This document shows positions 1-13,074 of a stretch of 64,000 nt of DNA, piece after piece (positions within the stretch are counted from its first letter, which is position 1; the number at the start of each line of letters is the position of its first letter). Under the pieces are notes generated by a model that was not told the DNA's origin, made no database searches, and worked only from the letters and a program-made list of their open reading frames with translations. This stretch comes from Anisakis pegreffii (lineage: Eukaryota > Nematoda > Chromadorea > Rhabditida > Anisakidae). The DNA is taken from assembly GCA_035041965.1 (NCBI GenBank), contig JAPYMA010000108.1:62001-126000 (forward strand), written 5' to 3'. The position numbers and the translations under genes were made by a program.

Positions 1-1485
1 TCGTTGAAATGAGATGAAAAGGTCTTAAAGAGAGTTGGATGGAGTGATAAATCTGTTTATGTTTTAGCGAGAGAACTTTCTGAAAGAAGCCAGATCCGTT
101 GAGTTTTTTTTAGTTGAGAGTGAATATTTTGAAGGATTGAATGGTCGTGACTTTTTTGAATCAAAAATTTTGTTGTGCTCTAAAATTTCTCGAATTCCGA
201 CGCAAAATAATCCCAATCAGCCAATCAAGTGATCTTAAGCGATCAACGAACATCGATAAATATAGGACCGGATTGATTATTCACTGAATATTGGCCAAAA
301 AAAAGTCGTTACACGAATTGCTTTCTGTGATCAGCTGCAATCTTGTTTATGAAACAGAATTGAAATTGATGAAAAATCACATAGGCACACCACACATCGA
401 TCTAGCAACGAGCGAAGAAATGAGAAAACAAATCGATGCGAGATGGCATTGTGCAAATTCGAGAATATTTCGCGTTTCCGGAAAAAATGAAAATTCTGGA
501 AAATGGTCACAGGAGCAAAATTGTGAAATCAGAAAGATTAATGAGTTTGAAATATGAACGGTTGAAAAGAGCGAAGTATAGCACCACCATGATCGGTTTT
601 CAGTTGAAGTCAGATCAATTAAGCGAATTTATCAATGTTCATATCAGCACTACACTCCGGGCGATTCACCATCACCATTCAACAACAAATCGACATCAGC
701 ACAAAAAGAGCGATTCAATGATTGGAACGTCGAGATTAGTCATCGATCGTCGTCAACAACAAATGATGTAAATAAAGCCGATAACAACCAACAGCTATTA
801 TTTAAAGGTTTGTTGAATGAACTTTAACAATTTATTGTTATCATTTGCTTGCAGATAAAACAACAGCTGTGTGATTCGCCAGTAGTGTTCAGTTGAGTTC
901 AATGCGGCCGATTGTGAATAAAATCTTTGTGAAACAAGACCAAATGACACCTTGTGAAACACTAAGATTAAGCTGAAACGAGTGGATGAATGCTCTGAAC
1001 GTTATCTTATGAGACAGACACATAATATGCACTTCACAATCTTTTATTAATTCTTTTTCTCAAAAGATGGCGGTCATCGCTTCCAATTGAAATTGATAAT
1101 AATGATTTAGCAATAATGATAACGGGAATGATTTCGATTGTTTTTGTTAAGTGAAATAGAATGATTCATCAAATATTTGTGAACGGCATATGATTGTGTT
1201 TATTGTGATATATGTAGATGTAATGCTTGTTAGTCGAGAATTTTGTGTTCACTTCAGCTAATTTATCGCGTCATTTCCGCATAAGTTTAAAAGAAATTTT
1301 TGTTTGAAACAATGCGAGTCGATTGCTTCGTTCCGTTCCCTTCACTACTGATTCATTTTCATTTCATTGATTTATTGGCAATAATTTTGCGGCTTTTGCA
1401 GTTCCAAAGAAAACTAAGCGAAAAACTTTCGAAAACTACGAGCAACTAGGAAAGACTACTAGCTGTAAGCCAGCTGCTGCTTTTG
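1..1485. other. Gene-poor stretch, one unassigned plus-strand ORF
   Basis: No recognisable gene. A 111-codon plus-strand open frame runs from 436 to 771; its C-terminal end is rich in His and Gln (HHHHSTTNRHQHKK, then RRQQQMM) and the stop is followed at once by AATAAA (TAAATAAAG at about 769-777). That could be the last exon of a plus-strand gene starting left of the window, or chance. I recognise no family in it. The rest is AT-rich with no clear repeats. Confidence 0.25.
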
Positions 1486-1772
1486 TTAAGAGAGAGACAT
1501 CACTGATACGAGACTATCATCATCGCTATTATTATTATTATTAATATTATTGTTCATGCATTCATAAAACAAATGCAGAGAGGGTTGATTGGGTTTAGAA
1601 ATGTGTATATATGATTGCTGAAAGCGTTTTTTTGGTATTTTTGATTGGTTTTCAAACTTTTTAGTTTCATTTCTCGCATAAATCCCATTAGAAATATTAT
1701 CCAACGGTTCTTTCATCTGAATATGTGACCATTCGTCAAACAACAATGGACATTTATCACATGCGTTCATTA
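1486..1772 (-). CDS. Candidate 3'-terminal exon of an unidentified minus-strand gene
   Basis: Reading the minus strand, a good acceptor (TTTGTTTATAG) at about 1773 opens a frame of about 95 codons ending in TAA at 1486. The peptide begins MNACDKCPLLFDEW, contains a basic middle (KKFENQSKIPKKRF) and ends in an Asn run followed by SDDDSLVSVMSLS. The Asn run is encoded by an AAT triplet repeat. Composition fits a cytoplasmic tail or disordered C-terminus. No family was recognised and no upstream exon could be joined, so this rests on the splice site plus open frame only. The alternative is chance in AT-rich DNA. Confidence 0.3.
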
Positions 1773-4700
1773 CTATAAACAAATGAGGAAGATTAAAATT
1801 TGTTCATTGTTACTGGCTGATCTACGGTGGCGATCGTTACAATCGCACCTTTAGGAAGCATCGATTTGTAAGCAAGTTGAAGGAAGATCCGCTCGACTGA
1901 CATATCAACGATAATTTGACTGAAGCGGATCAGCATCTTCATTATGAACGAGTTTCAATCCCATTTTCTAATAACGAGAGCTGGCATATCTCTCGAAGCG
2001 ATGATTTCTGTTATTGTCAGGGACCACTCAATAGCGCTTACTTTGATTTTTTTTTTGCGTTCCTTTGTTCTTTCCGGTTGATTAGCTTGGCTCAAGAGAA
2101 GATTTGTTTTCTACGAGTTCTGCTGATCATCCTTTGCAGAGTTCTTCATAAGCTCCCTTTTCTTCAATATGAGAACGGCAAAACGATGAGAACATAACAA
2201 TTAGAATGAAAAATGTGAGGGAAAATCGCTGCATGTCTTCGCTGGAGAAGTGGAACTGAGACTAGCTGCTGTCTGGCTGATAGTGAATCATATGTATGAT
2301 GAGATGATTACGAAAAATTTCAGATGTAAAATTCATTTCCATAGCATTACGTTCTCGAAGGGCATACTGAACGGAATGCTTCAATGCTATCCTCACATCA
2401 AAATCCCACATTCGAAGAAGTTCACATCGACCACTTTCATTGCTAACTTAATCAAGTTAGTTACCTTTTGAGTGTCAACCTCAATTAGCGGTGAACAGTT
2501 GAGTGCTGACGTTTAGTACTTTTCCTTATCCTGGCTTCTGTTCGAATGCATTTTCATATTGTTTCAATCATACGTGATATCTCCAAATTGACCAAGAAGA
2601 CGTAGCCTGAGTGCAATTTCCTCAACAAAACCGTTCTCAGAATTCCCCTCAGTTCTTTTTGAATTATAAGGAGTCATCCTTCCGGTCCAGTATTCACGCT
2701 CTTCTCATGTTCAAGAGAAGGAAGCTCGTGAAGAATCACAGATAGTAACCGAACGGAATCTGAACACAGCAAACCTATTCATGTGCCAATCTAAATCAAC
2801 TGAAAAGACGCAAAAGGAAATGAAAAATTAAAATAAACTTAATTAGACGGTACACCATTCACAACATGACAGTTTTCACCTGAGAAGTACGCAAGCTGTC
2901 AGCGTTCGAGTCTGAAACTGAAGTTCACTCATGAAGAAGATACTGATCCATTTAATCTGACTTGTCGTTGATATACCAATTGCACAGCTCCTCCTAGTGC
3001 TACAAATCGCTGAATCAAGAAGTTCCAAATGAAAGGATATATACGCCACTGTACATTTCTTTTGCCTCAACAAAAGAAGGATAATCTCATACTGTTGAAT
3101 GCAAATAAAGACGGGATTCTTAAGAGGTGTAATTCTAGAAATCCTGAAGTGGTTAATGAAAAGGCCTATTGTACAGTCTCATTGGATTGGTTTTATGCGA
3201 TAGATAAATTGGCATATCAAATTTCGCATTAAAAAATGCTGAATAACGAACCAAAACACAGTGATCGTTGGAGATTAAAGATTCTCTTGTTATTGAATAA
3301 GTGAAAATTGTGAATTGTCTTTAGAACATCGCTGAGCACAACGAATGATTTGAGTTGTCTGATACACAAATCACAAGATGGCCAGTCATAAACAACTGAT
3401 GATAAGACGATAAAATGAACATGTTTTTTCTGAGCTGAATGGAAAAATAGCATAGATTTGGCTTTATATGATACGGAAAAGTAGTATGTCCATTCGAAAG
3501 GTGCGCATGCACTGTACTTCGATCATTCGTTCAGTCATCGATAGATGTTTGAGACTTTTTCATTTTAGATCGGCGGCGCCTCAATACTTGTGCTGAAGTA
3601 GTTTTTTTTTGCGAGCACTTGGACATCAACGGCGTCGTCAAGATTGCTTTATGGCTTGGAATTCGACTGAAGCATACGGAATTCCGTGTTAGAGTTAATG
3701 ATCCTTTAGGTGATAGAATCGCCATTTCATCAGATCTTACATCGTTCACTAAAGACTACAAGAAATTTGTCGCATGTGAAATCAAATTGCGCGTGCTTTA
3801 TAGTGGAGCAAATATGATCGAATGCAAGAGTATAATTTCTTCCGAGTCATTACATTGCTAAAGTGGAAAATCTTTCAGGTTTCTCATACTGTAAGATGCG
3901 AAAATTTCTTCAGGAAGCACGCCGTATGACTGGTGAATCAGTTCACTTAAAATTTCTGGCGTTTAGCAGCAGGATTTGCAGGCAGAAAAATGGAATGTTG
4001 AAAATTTTTTCAACATCATGTTGCTGATGTATTATCAGTTATCACTCTAATCAACATATCACACTGATTGATAGCCATAATAGTGCTCTATGTATGTGTG
4101 CATTTATGTATACGATAAGATAGGTCATATAATTGGGTAGTCAACAATGAGACAGGCTGGCAACCACCATAAACACAAATTAATGTGCATTGCAGCACAT
4201 TCCGCAAGCAACATGCCACCACCAGCAATGAAATGATTGCTTAGCAAGGCGATTGCTCGACGATTCTGCATAGAAGAGACACAAAAAACTACTGTAATTC
4301 AGTTTATGATCTAATCAAAAGGTTTACAGAATGACCTAAAAACGAATCTGCATCCAGAAAACTTTCATGCCACCATCGAAGATGATTTACAAGCCGCCAT
4401 AATCAGAGAGCATAATATCATGATGGATTTGATTTGGGATTAAGCTTGACCAGAGACCCTTACGGTCGAAGCAAGCATCTACTTGTTTGATGGATAGCTG
4501 AGCTTGACATGAGCCTCAGTCCAGTCCTATATCCAAAGAAATCAATCGCAATATTACGCAATGATTATCGCCAAATGAAGTTGTCTAGTAATGATGGTGC
4601 TATGCGGAGTGCTGAGCAGTTTCTTATGACACGTTAGCATTAATAGAAGCAGTAGCAGTTGAGAAATGATATGATGTGATAGTGTGTGTGTGATAGCGTT

Positions 4701-7700
4701 GTGTGTAATCATCATCAATCATATCACAAGCATAAAGTTTAATCGGTTTGTGTTTTGGTCACTGCAAAATGAGTCATCGACTGAAATGAATGTGTGTATG
4801 AGTGCATAAATGTGTGGCACAATTAAGCAATCAACAAGCAAATTGCAAATAAATTGAAGACGACGAATACAAAATTGGTAGCAAACATGAAAGGCGCCAC
4901 CATTATACTAAACATTAAATATCTTTTTTTTGTGTATTCGTTTTGTGTGGTTTCGAAAAAATTTTGATTGACTGCAGTGATTTTTATTTTCGAAGTTTTA
5001 TTCATTGTTGTTTGCAATTTAAATGCATTTTGCTGTTTGGTGATTGATTCACTTCTGAACAGAAAAATTCCTCCATTCATTATAATTGCTTAAAATTCAT
5101 TTTTTCATTGGGATGATGGAATTATTTCAAAACTTAGTGAGTGCATCGAAAAGTATAGAATAATGACACCTTTCCTGTTTTCTTGGTACTCTTCTCCTAA
5201 TTTTTTGGTTTTCGGTTTAGTAAAAATCAAAAATTTTTCATGATTCGACCATCGATTATCAAAATGAGCTACCATTCACTGTGAGCTGTGTTCAGTCAGT
5301 TACTCCTCATTTGTAGTTGCTGTGGAACGATAGGTGTTCGAAGCAAAGTCAAGTCCATTATGGCGATATCAATGAACTTCATTATTCCGCATTATTATCA
5401 CTCTCACTATTATTATCGTTTTTATCGCCAGCAACATCGTTGTAGCTGTCATATTTGTAACATTATTACCAAAATCACCGTTAGTGTGATAATTATCACG
5501 GCTGTTATCGTCACTGTCAAAAGTATATCACTATCACATCAGTATCATTATCATGTCTGGAAATGTAACAATATGCAACTATCAGTACGACCAACTGAAT
5601 ACAAGGTAGTCTAACATGATAATTCAAGGCGTCCAAATGTCTTTTCACACAAAGCTAACACAACTAACGCCGATGAGTGCTAGTGACAAATGGAACGCAG
5701 AAATACGATACGAAAACAACAAAATAGCTGCAATACAATTGTAACATGAGGAATGCGCCCTGAGATGTTGACATGGCAATTGATATGTTACTTTACATGT
5801 TTAAACTATAAGTGATCGAACGAACATAATTGCAACAAACAAGACACTCATCAAGCAGCTGTGCTCTAATCCACAACTATTTCGTTGTTAAAATTTTCAA
5901 TCCAAGTTGGTTTCTTTTGTAGATGAGCAATGTTTGCGATGAAAGCGATCACATGAGTCAACCACCTCATCACTCATATTATTGTTAAAACCATCAAATC
6001 GAGCAATTCTAGCGATTACAAATTTCCATTTGCTACTGATCGCTTCGATGGGTTTATGTAAATTGCGAAAATAGGATTTTCACAGCCCTCGAATCACATC
6101 CTACAAGTGATTCAGTTTCATTTGTTGATTATTATTTGATTCATTATCATTTTATTTTGCCACTGTCCTTTTGGTTAAACATAATGCTGATCGCAGTGCA
6201 CACTCATCTACTCATTAGTGATTCAATTCCGCTGGTGTCATCCAAAACGAAAAATTTAGTAGAGAAATATTTTGGAATAATTCCATTCTTGCGATGACTC
6301 AAATGGGAAACACGCGAAAACCCTGATGAAAGCTCAGGTTTCAATCTCAGGTTGAAACTGGAATAGAATACCAATCCGCTAAGTGATACTAGATCAGCCT
6401 AGTCACATTTTAAAATGTTTACAGAAACGATTTGTATTGATACAACGGTAGTATCATCATCAATCCATTATCGTTCAATATCATCACGGGATTGATACAA
6501 GCTAAAAATGACAGGAAGTGAAAAAAAGCGGAAATTGTGAAAAATTCAAACGGAAACTCGAATAGAATGAAATCGAATTGATCAACTGAAGTGATTGGTG
6601 ATCTGGCACAATGAATCAAGAAAAACTGTGCGAATGAGAGGTTGTTGTCAGGGTGGATGATTTTATACGAAGAAGGCGATTTTGTTTGTTTGTTTGATAA
6701 AAATAAGCGCATATTCTGATATTAGGATGCTGGTATTATTATTATTAGTGATTTGTTAACACGCAATCATGCTTATCAGTAGGTTACTTCGTGCATTCAG
6801 CTGTCATTTTTCACATTTTTGAAATTATTTCTTGCCTAATACAATCGTATTTTCACAGTCAGTCAGTGCATATATCACCAAAATTTTCCCATTTTATCAG
6901 TTTACACCCATAAAACCAATTCATTGACAGCGCTTAGTTGGTGGTATTTTTTTTTGGTTGAGCAAATACATCAACCTGAAAACTGTTTTCGACTAATGGA
7001 ATGTGCTGAACAGCTCGAAATTTTTATTGCTCATTGTCGCACAAACATATTTTCCTACATAACAATGCAACAAACTTTGTTGCATTCAGGTGCAATCCAT
7101 GTGTAGACGACGTAAACACTTTGGAATTGATCTGATTTCAACACCACTGTTGGTTTAACCTATACGCTTGATCAATACGGCTGTAAAAACGGTAGCGAAA
7201 TTTGCAAGTTCGATGACTGTCAATTATTTCAGATCGTTTAGACAATATTCGTGAAATCACACATTTTAGAATTGTAGCAACGAGAAGGACCGAACTGTAG
7301 GCTCGACTGAATTCGTGATGCTTTGACAGTTTTCAGTGAAACAGAGCCAGCCAGCCAGCCAGCCAGTTTAGCGCATGCAAATGAAACAGCAACGGTTTTG
7401 TGCAACAATCAAACAAATTTTCTTTGAGCATAAAAATTATCAAAAAAAATCATTTTACGACCATCAGAACATATTGAAGATAATTTGCAAAAATGCAAAA
7501 ACTCAGAATGATGTTTTTGTGTAACAAACAAACAAAAACAACGTTTCATGAGCAAATGATAAGCGAGTAAAATGTCAATTTTGTAAACATTTCAATGCTT
7601 TTTGCACAAACATTCGAATCGCTAATAACAAATACCGATCCGATGCAATACGAATGACTCACTCAAAATTTGCTATCGTAACGTGCGATTATTAGTGGAA

Positions 7701-7858
7701 AACAATGTTGAAAAGAAGAAACGCAAACGTAAAAAATACTGTAATCATTGTTCCAAACTCATCATTGTTGATTGTTAGGCGTCTCAAAAAAAAAGAAGTG
7801 CAGCAAGTAAAGATGATGAGAACAAGATCAGTTTGGAATGAAAAAATTCAGTACCCGA
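1773..7858. other. Long gene-poor region
   Basis: No gene can be supported. Short ORFs occur on both strands. One minus-strand frame at 4,823-4,905 follows an acceptor-like TTTAG and encodes a hydrophobic stretch (FMFATNFVFVVFNLFAICLL) ending in a stop. It could be a transmembrane exon but has no other support. Low-complexity ATT/ATC triplet DNA lies at about 5,390-5,560, a TG-rich tract at about 4,681-4,700, and a tetranucleotide repeat (AGCC, five units) at 7,345-7,366. Confidence 0.5.
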
Positions 7859-7990
7859 TCAATCTGCCTAGAGATAGATTGCCTAACGGACAGTTTGCCT
7901 AACTTACGGTTTTTTAATGGATATTTCGCCGGATAGTAAACTGTTTCTTAGGCAAACTGTCGTTAGGCAAAATGTCTTTAGGCAGATTGA
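7859..7990. repeat. Foldback (inverted-repeat) element with internal TGCCTAA repeats
   Basis: The left arm (7,859-7,902) and the reverse complement of the right arm (7,948-7,990) match over about 43 bases with a handful of differences, separated by about 45 bases. Both begin TCAATCTGCCTA and end CAGTTTGCCTAA. Each arm also repeats the short motif TTGCCTAAC inside itself. I see no clear target-site duplication (flanks CCCGA and CCAGT). The structure fits a small non-autonomous foldback element or a recombination hairpin. No protein is encoded. Confidence 0.75.
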
Positions 7991-8892
7991 CCAGTCACGA
8001 AATATTCAAGTCTAAAACACAACTCAAGCAATCACTTCAAATCACTATGACGATCCGTTTTTGTTTCTCAATCTAGTCAAATATTCTCCTAATAACGTAA
8101 AACTTATCGCAGTAGACGAATTGATGAATATGGCCAGATGAAGCTGCTATCGAATTCCCTTGCTAGCGATAAGATCATTATTACTACTACTATTATAATA
8201 CTAGTACTTTTACTCTTACTATGGCTTTTGCTATTACTATTTTTATTACTAGTCTTACTAGTATTACTATTGCTAGCATTACTAAAGTTGCAATCAGCAA
8301 AAAACTTCATTAAAAGTCCATGCTTACTCACATGATCTAGTACTGACACTGAACTGTGCACGATTCAAGCATGTGTCATCGCTATTCTCACCGTCATGCT
8401 AAACATTTGAAAACAACACAACATACGAACAAGATTAGCCGTAGCGAGTAGCAGTCAAATAATTGATATCAAAGAGGGTATCAGCAGTAACTATTCAATC
8501 AAATTTCCTGAACTATCAGTTTTTATGGAGATGTTGATGATAGACTTTGAAATATGAAAAGGTACATCTGAGATTCATCAGCACATAATTAGTTACTGAA
8601 TTGAATCACTTAGTTCCTGAATAATTAGTTACTGAATCACTTTTGTGATATTTCGATTTGGAGGATTCCAAACAAAATTGGATGAGTTCTCAATGACATT
8701 GTCGTTTCCATGCATCGCAATTGCAATTTCCCTTCATTCAGACTCGAGTTTATTCCGACTCAGAGCTATTCGTGTCATCTAGAGAAATATCTGAATTGCA
8801 AATATTCTCATCGCACCGATTGACATTTTATGTGATTATATGACACGAGAGACAGATCGTTTCTGATCATTTCCTATGAAATTCCCATTACA
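7991..8892. other. Non-coding, triplet-rich
   Basis: From 8,165 to 8,290 the plus strand is a degenerate run of CTATTA/CTTTTA/TAGTA-type triplets. It creates hydrophobic Leu-rich or Ser/Asn/Lys-rich ORFs on the two strands; these are judged artefacts of composition. Nothing else recognised. Confidence 0.5.
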
Positions 8893-8966
8893 TTTATTAT
8901 TACTGTCATTATCATATAAAGCAATTGAATGCAATTGCTTTATATGATAATGACGGTAATAATAAA
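8893..8966. repeat. Near-perfect 35-bp hairpin with 4-base loop
   Basis: Bases 8,893-8,927 pair with 8,932-8,966 with one mismatch (T opposite G), around the loop AATG at 8,928-8,931. The stem reads TTATTATTACTGTCATTATC and continues ATATAAAGCAATTG. The length and almost complete pairing are far beyond chance for DNA of this composition. A transcript would form a 74-nt stem-loop of pre-miRNA size, but the nearly absent mismatches and tiny loop fit a recent inverted duplication or a miniature foldback element at least as well. Confidence 0.85.
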
Positions 8967-9177
8967 AGTTCCCTATGCGACCATATTTTTCGAATGCAAC
9001 TCGAGCCAGCTTCAAGATTCCTGCATTTCAGATTCAGTTTAGGCGAAAAATTTTGACTTGAAATCAATTTTGCAACAAATTCAGTCTTTCCGTTCAAGAA
9101 AAGAAATTCTGCGAGTCCTGCCACTGCAAATAATACATATTTTTCGCACACTTTTTGATGACAAGAAACATTTCTTG
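8967..9177. other. Short spacer, no gene supported
   Basis: On the minus strand an acceptor-like TTTGCAG at about 9,125 is followed by a short open frame with GLAEFLFLNGKTEFVAKLI, so coding content cannot be excluded. No family is recognised. Confidence 0.3.
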
Positions 9178-9348
9178 TTATTTTGCTAACATTTTCAACG
9201 CATTCCAAGAATTGGCAAATAGAACACAAGGCGATTTATTTTGTTGCAGTGCTTTTTCAAACGCACCGATTTGTTCTGCTTTGCGATGGTGCATTCTCGA
9301 GCAAAATCCTCGTTTCCTAATCAGTTTTACCAGTTCATCGCGCTCCAA
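9178..9348 (-). CDS. Candidate exon of an unidentified minus-strand gene
   Basis: After the acceptor CTACATTCAG (minus strand, exon start at 9,348) there is a 56-codon frame to a TAA at 9,178. The peptide begins LERDELVKLIRKRGFCSRM and continues with AEQIGAFEKALQQNK. Charged residues alternate with hydrophobic ones in a helical pattern, unlike the Phe/Leu/Ile-rich ORFs generated by the AT background. Upstream exons were not found and no family is recognised. It may be the last exon of the same unknown gene as the candidate exons near 13.3 kb, or an isolated chance frame. Confidence 0.3.
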   Translation of the reverse strand: MERDELVKLIRKRGFCSRMHHRKAEQIGAFEKALQQNKSPCVLFANSWNALKMLAK

Positions 9349-12315
9349 CTGAATGTAGCACAAAAAAAATCGACGCACATAAATAAACAATGTAGTTGGA
9401 ATGGGAAGAAATTGTTTGTGTAAAAGATATTTGTAAGTATTTAAGCATATATACATTTGAATGTATTATGTGTGTGTGTGTGATTATAGAAAATGAAAAG
9501 TTTTTGAACGTTTTAAGTATTTTGACGGAATGAAATGAGCACCACCAAAAAACAAATTTGGGTTTTAGCAAAGGTTGTTGACTGCAATTGCGATTTTGAC
9601 TGATTGTTGGATGGATGGTAATGAGGAAGATGATGATTCAATTGTATTCATCAACAAATCTTTTGAATACACAATTAGAAGATGGAGCGAAGTTTTTTTT
9701 GTTCGTTCGGTTTCATCTTCGTTTTTTTTGTTGTTGGCTTTGCTTTGCTTTTGGAGTTTGCTTGTTTGCTGGCTTGCTTGCTTATTTTTTGATTGTTTGA
9801 CAATGACAACGGCGATGATCTAATCTGAACTGATCTGATCGGAGCACAATAGATTTTGTGTGATTCAATAGGCAAATAACATATTTTTGATCAACAAATA
9901 GATTAGACAAGCAAAAATTTGCTAGCAATAAGTTCAAATGGAGCAAGCACGAGAAAAAATGCGAAAAGAATTCTTCTAAATCTCACTTCTTCGCCTTTAA
10001 TCCGCACCGCCGCAAGTGCAACAGCAACATGAATGAACGACAACAAAAACTCGCGTATTAGTTGCAAAATAGCGATGAAATGTAATCGCTGAAGAGAAAA
10101 AATCGTTTTTTCATCACACGTACAATTGGCATTTCCGGCAGAATTGAGCTGCTTGAATGGCGATTAGTCAATTGTTGATTTTTGCATTATAGCTTGTTAT
10201 TTTTCATCGTATAAGGTTAGCGTCATCGTTCTGAACCTATTTGCTAGAAAAGTGCTGATTTTCATCCTCGGGTGCTCCACTACACTCTTTGATGGTCTAG
10301 CAAGTCGTCATTGCTCCCCCCCCACTTCATCGCGCTACGATAATGAACTATTTCCACGCATAATGTCAGAACTAATTCCCGATCCCCTACATTACTCTTG
10401 ACACTCTTAGATTACCCAATCCCCTTCCCTTCCCTAGAGGGACCCTTGTGCTACAGCATTATCTCAACTAATAGAAAAGTAGCTAAGTGTAGATATCAGA
10501 GTCTGATATCGTATTAAAAAGTATTCATCTCATCCTGGATATTGTGCGATTGCCTGATTTTTTCGATTGAATCAACAACACAAACAATTGAGGCACCCTG
10601 TTTTGGTGCTTTTGATTCGCATTCCTCAAAGTATCACACATTACAAAAACATTTTTCCTTCACGATCACTATCACAGTTTTAAAATATCAGGTGAATGCC
10701 CCTTTTTCCCAAATCATTCAAAAGCATCCAAAAGTTTTTCCAGTTTCCTCTTCCATTAATCTCTTTTTGTCCCTACTTAGGAAATGTTACCAGCCCATAA
10801 GTACTCTTCATTAATAAGAGACAATCAAAGTAACAGTTCAGGTTCAAAGCATGTGACTCATATGAAACTGACTCGCTCAGTAAAGCATTTACCGAATTAA
10901 GTGAGAAATAAGAAATTGTGATGATTAATAATATGAAAGGCAAACTGCGATCGCATTCGTTTGACATATCGCTGAAATTCTTTCGAAGCATATTTGCGTG
11001 ATGCTTGTTTCGAAAAGTGTCAATGTGAATTGAGAAAATTGATGAAGCATTCGCTTTTCCATTCCAACCGAATTGTGAAAGCATATGCTTAATCTAATGA
11101 CAAAAAATCTGAACTTACGACTGAATTCAAGCACCGTGAAGTTTTGTGAGGTTTGGGTTAACAAAAAATGAATGAATTGAATGGATATGATGACATATGA
11201 GAAACGACGACGAGATCGTGATAGGAATGATATTGGTGTCTGGGAAACGTCATTTTAATGTTTCGGTTGCATTTCGATGCGAATGTTTGATATGACGAAT
11301 ATCAGAAGTTAAGAGCTGTGGACCAAAACAAAGTTCTGGAATGCATGCTATGCTGTTATGACGAATCATAATCGCTGACTCAGAGCACTGACTGAACGAT
11401 TTCATAAAAATATCGCTGCTGTTTGTTCAGTGGTATTTGTTCGCTTGCAAAATCATTAGAGCAGCAAAGCGCCGCAGATGACCGATGAATATCGCAGTGA
11501 TCGCAAATCTTCGAAAACTGTCAATGGCACAAGACTTGTACGAACTATAATCTACCCTGATTAAGCTCAGATCCGTTAGGGTTCAGTCCAGATCTGTTAG
11601 ACAAACATTCTGTTCCGTAAAGTTTTCATTTACATTTCATTGACCTTTCATTTCATCCGGTGAGTCAGAATGATTCTACTCTTCCAATCCATCTATTAAT
11701 CTTCTTTTATCCGTGTCAAAAAACGTTCACATTGTTTTATTTTCACTATGAATTGTTTTCAAGGCACATGTGAATTTTCTAGGCACATATGAATTCATTA
11801 ATAATCGACACGAACGAACGAACATCTCAAAATTTTATTCCGTCTCAAAATTTTGCAAGCACATTATACGCCCGTGCAATTGATCCTTGTTCGAATGTGG
11901 GCAATGAAAGCATTTTGTGCCGATAACACGGATGGAACGATATTTTGAAGTGACATAAACGGTGCACTATGTGATATTTTCGCTCTCAAATGCACAGCAA
12001 TATGTCTTCTTCTTAAAAAACCAAATGGAAATCAAATGAAGAAAAATACATTAAAAGACATTTACATGTGAAAGGTTTTGTAAGATTTGTAGGATACGTT
12101 AGAAGGTTAACTTCTTCATATAGCAGTTTAACTTATATAAATGCAAAACCAATTGAGAATCTGACAGCTGAACACCAAAAAAAACAACAACATTTGTGTA
12201 TCGCACGTGAACATTTTGATAGATTTTTGAATGATTACAATTGAAGAGCGTTTAAGATCAATCAACATAAGCTCAACTCAAAATTAGAATCGGAAGAAGC
12301 AATCTCCGGTTCCTG
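9349..12315. other. Gene-poor region
   Basis: No gene recognised. It includes a short TG tract at about 9,470-9,482 and a stretch at about 10,260-10,450 that is richer in C and G than its surroundings (C run at 10,315-10,323; CCCTTCCCTTCCC near 10,425). That stretch has a different base composition and may be an inserted repeat, but no terminal repeats or coding frame were found. Confidence 0.5.
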
Positions 12316-12391
12316 ATGAGGTTCTACTTCCTTCAGATATTTCCGTTTCTTCAGAGGTTCTACTACTTCCTTCAGAGGTTCTACTACTTCC
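12316..12391. repeat. Tandem repeat, 21-bp unit, possibly coding on the minus strand
   Basis: The 21-base unit beginning TTCAGAGGTTCTACTACTTC is present twice in direct succession (12,350-12,370 and 12,371-12,391), and a shorter relative lies at about 12,316-12,336. Read on the minus strand the repeat keeps an open frame giving a Ser/Thr/Glu-rich peptide (SSRTSEG, SSRTSEE, then EISEGSRTSSG) that ends in a stop at about 12,285. A disordered exon is possible but not established. Confidence 0.6.
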
Positions 12392-12825
12392 CAAACGATG
12401 AGGTTCTATCGTTTTGAAATTTGCCGGCGATGCTTATTCTATCCCTCAAGCTAGCTCAAATTTCGTGGGCATACCATCACGTTAACATTCTTGAATCACA
12501 ATATCAGAATAAATGTGAGGGTGACAAATTTTTGCATGGAAAAGAATAAACTCTGAAGCGTGCTAGACTCAGCTCGAGAAATTATGTCTTCTGGCTGAAG
12601 AAAAACTCAGGTGAAATTCAGTTCCAAATTCTGACCCATCACCTTGAAGGATCGCAAGATCGGAATTGTTTTGGCTCTAAACGCCGTAGTTCAAGAACTT
12701 CAACTCTCGAACTTTTCTTAGTCTAATCCCTCAAAATCCTATCGTTTTGACTGGGAACAAGCTATGTGTATGTTGATAGAGAGAAAATTAGGTTGAAAGG
12801 ATGTACCACTTGAATAGTCATTTAG

Positions 12826-13074
12826 GTGTCATCTTCGATCAAACAAAACAATTTGACCCGGCAACATTTCAAAATCATCATTTCCAAGCAAACCAACACA
12901 CAGCTTGGTGTCACATCAAGAGAAATCTTTCTTAAGGATGAATGTTTGGGACTTCCGAAATCCGGAGATCGATCTAGGTACCTTCCAATCAAATTTTTTA
13001 AGCCGAATTTCGTATATGTTGTTTCTCGAGCAAAAGGCACAGTTCTTTTGAGCTGGAACCTTGAAATATCGTAA
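12826..13074 (+). other. Unassigned 82-codon ORF
   Basis: This plus-strand frame has a less AT-biased residue composition than its neighbours in the middle, around LGVTSREIFLKDECLGL and FVYVVSRAKGTVLLSW. I recognise no family. A possible donor (CTAG followed by GTACCT) lies inside at about 12,977. It may be a fragment of an old mobile element or an exon; the evidence is weak. Confidence 0.2.

Noticed and set aside
3531..3861. Overlapping ORFs on both strands at about 3.6 kb (plus-strand frame with VKIALWLGIRLKHTEF)
   Set aside because: No recognisable domain, no clear splice sites; kept as background.
5288..5614. 108-codon plus-strand ORF with Cys/His/Ile-rich sequence
   Set aside because: Built on ATT/ATC/CAC simple-sequence DNA; the Cys and His spacing fits no zinc finger.
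8138..8361. Leu-rich (plus) and Ser/Lys-rich (minus) ORFs
   Set aside because: Both come from a degenerate triplet repeat and show no splice sites or homology.
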